From assembly GCA_963931865.1 (NCBI GenBank), contig OZ007506.1:12153301-12217300 (forward strand): 64,000 nucleotides of DNA. The letters are read 5' to 3'. Both the position numbers and the translations under genes were made by a program. The notes below the pieces were generated by a model. It saw only the letters and a program-made list of their open reading frames with translations, was not told where the DNA came from and ran no database searches. Source of the DNA: Axinella damicornis. Its lineage: Eukaryota > Porifera > Demospongiae > Axinellida > Axinellidae. Shown here piece by piece: positions 57,231 to 64,000 of the stretch (positions within the stretch are counted from its first letter, which is position 1; every line of letters begins with the position of its first letter).

Positions 57231-58365
57231 CCATTGTCCATGTTCACACCGTCTATTCACCTGTGATCCATTGTGGGCAACACTTCAACCTTTAGTGGCT
57301 CCCATGTATGCAGGAAAACTACCAAAACACTCCTTTGTAAAGTTTTAAGTGTTCCCACAATGGACTCAGACAGGCAAGCAAATGGTGCAAAGCTGCTAAA
57401 TGTAGCTCTATGCTTGGGTTTGTGTCATCGTCATCCTGAGTATGTCGCTGCTGTCCGCCATTCTTCCATAACTTATGCTAGTCATTAGCACTGTACAGTT
57501 ACCCATTGCTACAGTCTAAATTGCATGGTTAATGTTAACGTCTCGGGAACTATGGAACTATGGGATTTAGAAGGCCTTGGACCTTCAGTAGCTTCCTCAC
57601 TTGTGCTCAGAACGTTACAGCCCCAAACCCTTGGCCTCCTAAATCCCACAGTTCATGGATTCGTCGTCTAACCAATATTTACTCCTGTGCGCACAGCAGG
57701 GCACGGGTTAAGTGATCGGTTTGTGTCCCGTCTGCATGTCTGTCTGTCTGTGGACACAAATATCAGCAGTTTGAGCAGTGAAGGCCTTGTTGAAGGCTTA
57801 GTTCAGGATAGAAGTGTCAGAATTCAGAAAATACTAGCACCTACATAACTCACAGACCAGAGATCCACTCGAGGGGCTGAGAAAAGGTGCGTAAAAGTCG
57901 TGCTTCTAATTCATACAACTTGACTACACCCTGTTTGTAACATTACTGCACAACTTACGGTATCTCATTCTGCATGCTGACATCACTGTATTAAAGCCTA
58001 ACTATCTCATTGGATCGTGCATGCCGTATCGGCCGTAGGCCTACCTATGTCGAGTAAAAGTAGCACACGGGGTACGTGCTCTGCTCAGTGAGCACCTCTA
58101 GTTAGAATACTAACCCATAGAATACAATCGTTTGACGCTTGTCACAGATTACTTAGTCACAAACACCTTACAGATGTGAAAACACCCAGCAAGGTTTTGA
58201 ATAACATGATTGTTTATATTGGGAAAGGAATGCCAAGTTTAAATAATACTTACTCAGCTTGACTTTCACCCTCCTTTGTGTCCTTCATTGGGTATCCTTC
58301 GGCTTGTCTGTTCATACCTGCAATGGTTTTAATGGGTATATATGTAAAGCTATGCAATCTCTCAA
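57231..58365. other. No gene recognised
   Basis: An imperfect inverted pair (GGGATTTAGAAGGCCTTGG and CCTTGGCCTCCTAAATCCC) lies at 57569-57650, and a copy of the GGTTAAGTGATCGGTTTGT/CTGTCTGTCTG repeat at about 57690-57750. Otherwise nothing seen. Confidence 0.4.
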
Positions 58366-58369
58366 GAGA

Positions 58370-58525
58370 GAGATTACTGGGGATTACTGGAGATTACTAG
58401 AGTTTACAAGAAAGACTACTGGGGATTACTGGGGATTACTGGAGATTACTAGAGTTTAAAAGAAAGATTAGTGTGGAGATTACTAGAGTTTACAAGAATG
58501 ATTAGTGGGGATTACTGGAGATTAT
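58370..58525 (+). repeat. GATTACTGG/GATTACTAGAG tandem repeat
   Basis: About ten short units of GGGATTACTG, GAGATTACTAGAGTTTA and AAGAAAGA in variable order. It is the reverse complement of the unit at 60745-61060. Confidence 0.85.
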
Positions 58526-58919
58526 ACATGTACGGATAATGATGTAAGTGAGAACTGTACTGTGGACGGCTCCGAATCACAGCTTTAGTCTAGTAAACAG
58601 AATGAATATAAATTCTGTAAACCAAGTATTGCAGACAGATTTGATGTGTGAGATGCTGCATTTCTGTGCTGGACCAATGGGTGCACATGGCCATAACCAG
58701 CTGTTGTGGTTTGGCAAGTCCACCTTTCATGGGTTGCATGTTATGATCAAAGTTCAAAGTTCAGACTGAACATTTCTACACCAGCAGACCTTACCAATCT
58801 GATGCCTTGCAATCCTCACTAGCCAAGTGCATGGTTTATCATAGTTCCCACACCTGAATGAGATGCACTCCCTAACAACTGCAATGCTGCGACAGACTTT
58901 ATAATCTCCTACTTTACAG

Positions 58920-59075
58920 CTGGACCATGCTAATGATCAGCTTGCTATAGCCTGCATGGCCACAACTTGGTGTGAACTCTTGGGTTTGTATGCATATAAG
59001 CATGGTGAAACTGTGGAAATCTGTGATGCCATATGTAACTCAAGGACAGGTGCAGCTAGCCTATCTACATGGTGG
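58920..59075 (+). CDS. Possible isolated coding exon, unknown protein
   Basis: After the acceptor-like CTACTTTACAG the frame reads LDHANDQLAIACMATTWCEL and continues GLYAYKHGETVEICDAI, a helical Ala/Cys/Leu-rich peptide with a TPR-like look. Donor-like sites occur at 59050 and 59076. No neighbouring exon was found, so it could be an exon of a long gene, a fragment, or chance. Confidence 0.25.
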
Positions 59076-60363
59076 GTACAAGCTGTGGCAATTGCCATGG
59101 CAACATTAATAATAAGGCTGCATGGATGCATGGTTTGTATCTAATTTCTTTCTGGTGTACATGACAGATGCATACAGCAGGCATAATCACACCACCCTCC
59201 CTTTCATGTGTGTGAATGTGTGAAACACACATGAATACCTGTCCAGGTACACACTGGCTTTATACCCATTCATAATTTACTATCCGATTGGGCAATTAAG
59301 TGCAAAGGCAGAACATGGAGCATTTGCCTACACATTGCTGTCGTCAGAATGTGACTCACAATCTCCTCACACAGAATTACAACACAGGAACTGTGGTTGA
59401 AGCAGCCCGTAGCAGGTAACGCCACACAGAACCTATATACGCACGAGATGCACACTGTATGAAATATTCTGGAGAACATGTACAAATGGGATCACAGATG
59501 AAAGCACTCTCACTGTCTGTTGTAGCTATTCAAGAGGTACATAAATCTATGAGTGATTTGAGTCAGGCGGAAGTTGCTACAGATGGCATCAACAGATTGA
59601 TGAAAGCACTCTCGCCATTTTTGTTACCATGCGGTTAGCACCCATCGCTGTAGCCATTGAAGAGGCAGGACCGTGAGTGGTCTCTGTCCCTCTGTCATTG
59701 AAGAGGTATAAACTGCTTATAATATGCTTTACGCTCCACTTGTTGAGTGCTGATGAACACTCGTGAATCGAATCATTTTTGCCATGACGTGGGTTAACTT
59801 TTGTTTCGTACAGAAGTGTGTATTTACGGCAAGACGTACGAACACGCACACAGCTCACATTCTACATGTTGGGCTCACTGAGGCTTGCTCAAACCATAAA
59901 ACTGCATTTCGGCTTTTCAGTGGGTAGACCATGCCATGCAGGGTATGGTTTGAGCACGACAAGCTGACAGAAGAAAACAGAGCATTATGGTATTGGATCC
60001 GGCTTTAATCTAGAACTACTGTAACAGTCTTTAGGCTTAAAGAGACTTTCTAGATATTGCAGTATACATCAACCATTTTACGAACTGTACATGTCTTGAG
60101 ACTCTTCTTATATTTCTCCATTTTGGTAAGTCGATCTACCAGCATTCTGAACTCTGTCATAATCATGATTGTGTAGTATACATGCAAACACTAGTAGCCT
60201 GCCCTCCTGTTGCAATAATGACACTGCTAAAACATGTCTATACATGGAGGGGCAGGACAGCTAGCCAGGTTACCACCACATGTACAGGCAGATCAATAGA
60301 TCAACAGATATGAATCAGAATAGCTCTCATACATACATTTAGGTGTCTTACAATCGGGCATGG

Positions 60364-60440
60364 CCTCATTCCCAGGCCTCCATTTTTTGAACGCTTACTT
60401 AATGTAAAATGGAGGGAGAAGACCTGGGGAGAAGACCTGG
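60364..60440. repeat. Hairpin element of the common family
   Basis: GCCTCATTCCCAGGCCTCCA pairs with a right arm TGGAGGGAGAAGACCTGGGG, the last part of which is duplicated. Confidence 0.65.
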
Positions 60441-60710
60441 GGAACATCACATGATCTGCGGCATGACTTACATCATGCTGTTACACCTACACTCGACAGC
60501 CAAGCCATGTACGAGGCTGATCTTGCCAGCCAGAAAGATGGGATAAGCACCAACAGAGAGCTACACTGAGAATAAATGCAGGCTAGAAGCCATGACTCCA
60601 CATGATTTGTTGTCGAGAGGTAAACATAAAATGCCCAGCAGGGACATAATCTTCTTGTGGAGTGAAAATGGCACTATTTGGAGTTTCAAAGTCATCCTTC
60701 AGTGGTTATG

Positions 60711-61060
60711 CTTCAAACCTGGTAGTTGAGCTAGGTTTCGTATGATCCCTAGTAGTATTCTCTAGTAATCTCTAGTAATCTCTAGTAATCTCTAGTAATC
60801 CCTAGTAATCTCTAGTAATCCCTAGTATGCTTCAAACCTGGATAGTTGAGCTAGGTTTCATATGACCCCTAATACTCTCTAGTAGTATTCTCTAGTAATC
60901 TCTAGTAATCCCTAGTAATCTCTAGTAATCTCTAGTAATCCCTAGTAATCTCTAGTAATCTCTAGTAATCCATAGTATGCTTCAAACCTGGATAGTTGAG
61001 CTAGGTTTCATATGACCCCTATAATATTCTCTAGTAGTATTCTCTAGTAATCTCTAGTAA
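60711..61060 (-). repeat. CTCTAGTAATC tandem repeat with higher-order structure
   Basis: Runs of the 10-bp unit CTCTAGTAAT alternate with three copies of a longer block (TGCTTCAAACCTGG...TGAGCTAGGTTTC) at about 60711, 60829 and 60979. The basic unit is the complement of the repeat at 58370-58525. Confidence 0.9.
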
Positions 61061-61062
61061 TT

Positions 61063-61642
61063 GGGGCGAGCCTGAGCAAGCGTGACTTCATTGCGCAGTG
61101 CGTGTGTATGTTTGCTTGCTTGCTTGCTTGGATCTTGCACTTACTGTAAATTTTAAATCAGCGGATTTCACTTGCACATGCACAATAACTTGCACATGCA
61201 CAATAATCAACGAACCCTATGCACTTACTTCCTCGATGCAAGCCTGGACAATACACTACTTACGTCCATGATGCAAGGAATAGCGAACCGTCTATCTGTT
61301 CGACGGATGATGGTGCCAACAAAGATGGAGACCACTCATGGACCTATAAGCGAACCATGAACATTAATTCTGCCTCCTCAGTGGTGACAACAAAGACAGA
61401 GACAGCTCGTGGACCTATCGCCATAGCCGGAAGGTGAAGTACCTGCTAGACAGTGTGTGGTCTGGGCACGAGACTAGCTCCTCACTCACAGTTGCTGTGA
61501 TGGGCACGAGTGTATGTTTAGTGTTATAATGTCTGTGGCCTACTATGTTCATCGCCCAGTCACATTCTGACGACAGTCATGTGAATGCAACTGCTCCTTG
61601 CATGTCCTGCACATGCATGCACTTCGCTCAGGCTCGCCCTCC
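61063..61642. mobile_element. MITE-like repeat, GGGGCGAGCCTGAGC family copy 2
   Basis: About 580 bp, in the opposite orientation to 3439-3998 and matching it across most of its length, with GGGGCGAGCCTGAGCAAGCG at the left and TTCGCTCAGGCTCGCCCTCC at the right. It inserted beside, or within, the CTCTAGTAATC repeat. Confidence 0.75.
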
Positions 61643-61881
61643 AATGTCCTGCATTCCGCTATTCTACGTAGTAGTGTTCTGGGTAGTGATTTGGCATCCC
61701 ATGTGATGCCATTTTGTCCTCATTAGTTCTACCCACCAACTTGGTTTCCAATAATTATTTCTTGTTATTATAGTTCACATGCAAACCTTTTGGTATGACA
61801 CGGTAAAAACTGTATGCGGTGCAGCTGTATTAGCTGCTAATATTACCCTGAGTGAATCAAACTCACAATGTAGCAATTTGT

Positions 61882-62054
61882 TAGCCTCGTTCCCAGGCCT
61901 ACCCTGTTTTTTCTGTTCTTTGGTTTCCGTTGACAATAATACAGGGATGCAGAAGGGCGGTGAAAAACGCGTTTCGCCGCCCTTCCACATCCGTGTATTA
62001 TTGTCAACGGAAACCGAAGAACAGAAAAAACGGGGTAGGCCTGGGAACGAGGTT
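61882..62054. mobile_element. Long near-perfect hairpin (arms about 85 bp)
   Basis: The arms run from TAGCCTCGTTCCCAGGCC to a CGCG centre near 61968 with only a handful of mismatches. They include TTTGGTTTCCGTTGACAATA and its complement. This is the longest tight hairpin of the family here and has practically no loop. Confidence 0.9.
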
Positions 62055-62169
62055 CAAGCTACCCCAGCGCAGATCACTCTTATATACGTGCTGGATGAAA
62101 GGTCTGGGAACTTACGATGCACACTATAGGCAGAACAAAGTCTAGTTAGTCGGTCCAATTGACCTTGGT

Positions 62170-62279
62170 CGTTCCAGCCCCCCATCCACCCAGTTTCTTG
62201 TCGTTTGCAGTCTGCAGAAGTGGACTGCAAGCGACGAAAAGCTGCATGGGCAGGGGCCTGGGAATTCGAACCAGGCTAT
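62170..62279. repeat. Hairpin element, degenerate ends
   Basis: The core CTTGTCGTTTGCAGTCTGCA is mirrored by ACTGCAAGCGACGAAAAGCTG. The outer arms are less well conserved than in other copies. Confidence 0.7.
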
Positions 62280-62300
62280 ATGCACTTGACTTCTAATGGA

Positions 62301-63586
62301 TTAACCTGTTGGCATCTCTGTGGCATACTTTGACCTCCTTCTGAAACACACAAAGCTCCCACACAGCATCAGCACCACGGACACCAGCACTAAGCCCAGA
62401 CCAACAGGGATGGCTATGTATGCCACCCGAGGGAGAGATAACGTGCCATCTGGAGGGACTTCGACCATCCTTGAAGGGACAGGAATGGTGGCAGCAGTAG
62501 TGGGAACGGTGGCAGCAGTAGTGGGGATGGTGACGGTGGAGGGCAATAGAGTGTGGGAGTCAGTGGGGATAGATAGAGTCGGTAGCACGCGAAGATAACT
62601 TGTCACGTCTGGATCTTGGGTGGTTTCTATGAGTACACTGGGGACATCAGAACTTGAACTTGGTGTTGGTTCTGGTAGGAATACGCTTCCTTCTGATGGC
62701 TGAATGTATCCAATGGTTGAATCAGATCCAGAGCCCAGATCAGACACGGCTACAAAGCAGCATTTTGTTGGTACATACAGGAGTGAGAGAGTGCATTAGA
62801 CTCACAACTGAAACATAATCATTCAAGTGCCCTGCAGATCATTCAACGATTGGTCTATGGTACAACTTCAGCCAACAGCTCAACTCCCTACAACAGCTAA
62901 TAATGTGGTCAATGCTGACTAGAGTGCTCTATAAGTGGAACCTTTGATCTACGAGTCTGTAGCTACAATCAGTCAAACAGGCTCAACACACTCAAGACAA
63001 TAGCTATAGCTAGCTAGCTACTATGTAGCTACACATACCTATAAACACAGTCACGCATGTCAAGGAGCTACAGCCACAGACATAGACACTATGGTAGCTA
63101 CAGCTTTCGATCATCTCATGACCACTACTGTGCATTAGCTATTGTATGCATAATAAAAACTAGCTGCTGTCAGCAGCTGCCACTCTATTCAGCAAGACAA
63201 TTCATGATTATTGTTGCCAGTTCATTGAAGACTGTGTCACATACATCTCAGCCTTACACTGTTTCTTGTGGCTACCTACTTATAAAGCATCATTGGCAGA
63301 GACTAATTGTGAGCTTAGCTATAACGTGGCTATATAGCTATACTGCCTGCAGTCACTGTAGCTATACAGACATAGCTAGCTGAGGCACAGTACTGTACAA
63401 ACTAGCTATGTATGACTGGTTATATTAGCTAGCATTATTATTGCAATAAAAAGCTATTAGCTATACTGACTTACAATCTCCACTTTGGCTGCCAGCAGAT
63501 CTTGGGAGAATACTGAACAACAGAAGCAGAAGAAGATTCTTATCCAAATAGTTGATTTTGTCAACTGACCACTTCCTCAAATCCAT
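62301..63586 (-). CDS. Small mucin-like type I membrane protein (two exons, 186 aa)
   Basis: Exons 63586-63475 and 62749-62301 join in phase 1. Exon 1 encodes a signal peptide whose core is NLLLLLLFSILPRSAG. Exon 2 encodes about 100 residues very rich in Ser, Thr and Pro, with a duplicated TIPTTAATVPTTAAT segment likely to be O-glycosylated. A membrane segment follows (VAYIAIPVGLGLVLVSVVLM and a few more residues), then a CFRRRSK stop-transfer and a 15-residue tail. The topology is clear but no family is recognised. Intron 1 (62750-63474) is AT-rich with many TAGCTA repeats. The gene appears complete. Confidence 0.7.
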
Positions 63587-64000
63587 TTTGACTACCCACA
63601 AGCACTTTAATACACACGGCAGACGAATTATCTGATGAAGATCAGGTTTCAGCGACAGTTTTGTGGTGACTGCTGACCCACTAAGAGGGTAATTGCCAGT
63701 TAAAGAAACTCTATAGGTGTCTTTTGTGTGTGCATAGCTACACCTCCATACTTGACCTAGATAGTATTGCTATAGATCACTAGCTTGAGTTTCTGATACT
63801 CAGTCAGCCATAAGTAGCTATGTACTTCAGTAACTTGTCTAAACTTCTCCATAACCTGTAGATAAGAAGTTCGTTTCGTACAATAAAAGCAATAACAGTT
63901 GACCTAGGATTTCCTATCAGGGAAAGCACACTGTTTAGCGTTTATGTTAACTTCAGTAGCATACTCCATACAGTTTACGCAAGAGGCACAGTCTGGACTT

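Noticed and set aside
57273..57488. 71-codon plus frame considered as a gene
   Set aside because: No domain, splice context or repeat copy supports it.

Overview
This is 64 kb of nuclear DNA from an animal, almost certainly a siliceous demosponge. The decisive evidence is a tandem pair of silicatein genes: cathepsin L-like proteins in which serine replaces the active-site cysteine, known only from sponges that make silica spicules. Genes are intron-rich with GT-AG introns. About half the window is short inverted-repeat (MITE-like or foldback) elements and simple repeats. I cannot name the species. All exon joins were assembled by eye from splice signals, reading phase and homology, without transcript data.

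Layout. 1-7.2 kb: repeats only. 7.2-10.3 kb (+) and 12.1-15.4 kb (-): two convergent forkhead (FoxN1/4-like) genes with the same four-exon structure, plus a short relic of a third forkhead exon at 15.60-15.66 kb. 18.0-21.1 kb and 25.5-29.3 kb (+): silicatein 1 and silicatein 2, each seven coding exons and 331 aa, both apparently with a TATA-like box and a 5' untranslated exon. 30.5-34.5 kb (+): the ciliary microtubule inner protein gene CIMIP5 (C2orf50). 36.0-37.1 kb (+): an intronless gene for a multi-pass membrane protein of unknown function. 37.5-42.8 kb (-): TTC32, a small TPR protein, with an apparent frameshift and an intron packed with foldback elements. 43.1-49.7 kb (+): an ABHD1/3-type alpha/beta hydrolase arranged head-to-head with TTC32 and carrying a duplicated alternative exon and a 48-bp minisatellite. 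51.2-52.9 kb (-): the 3' part of a docking-protein gene with repeated YDVP motifs. 53-62 kb: mostly repeats, including a MITE that holds a decayed HIRAN-like domain. 62.3-63.6 kb (-): a two-exon gene for a small mucin-like type I membrane protein.

Function. The silicateins act in the axial filament of the spicule, where they template and catalyse silica deposition. The forkhead pair are transcription factors. CIMIP5 belongs to motile cilia and has a consensus forkhead site in its putative promoter. The other genes look like ordinary housekeeping or signalling genes with no obvious link to each other.

Most unusual features: the silicatein tandem; the forkhead pair with its relic; the duplicated ABHD exon whose two copies cannot both be used in frame; a 40-bp perfect palindrome flanked by an 8-bp target-site duplication; and a family of about 20 hairpins sharing only the end TAGCCTCGTTCCCAGGCC. 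I saw no CRISPR array, rRNA or convincing tRNA gene.
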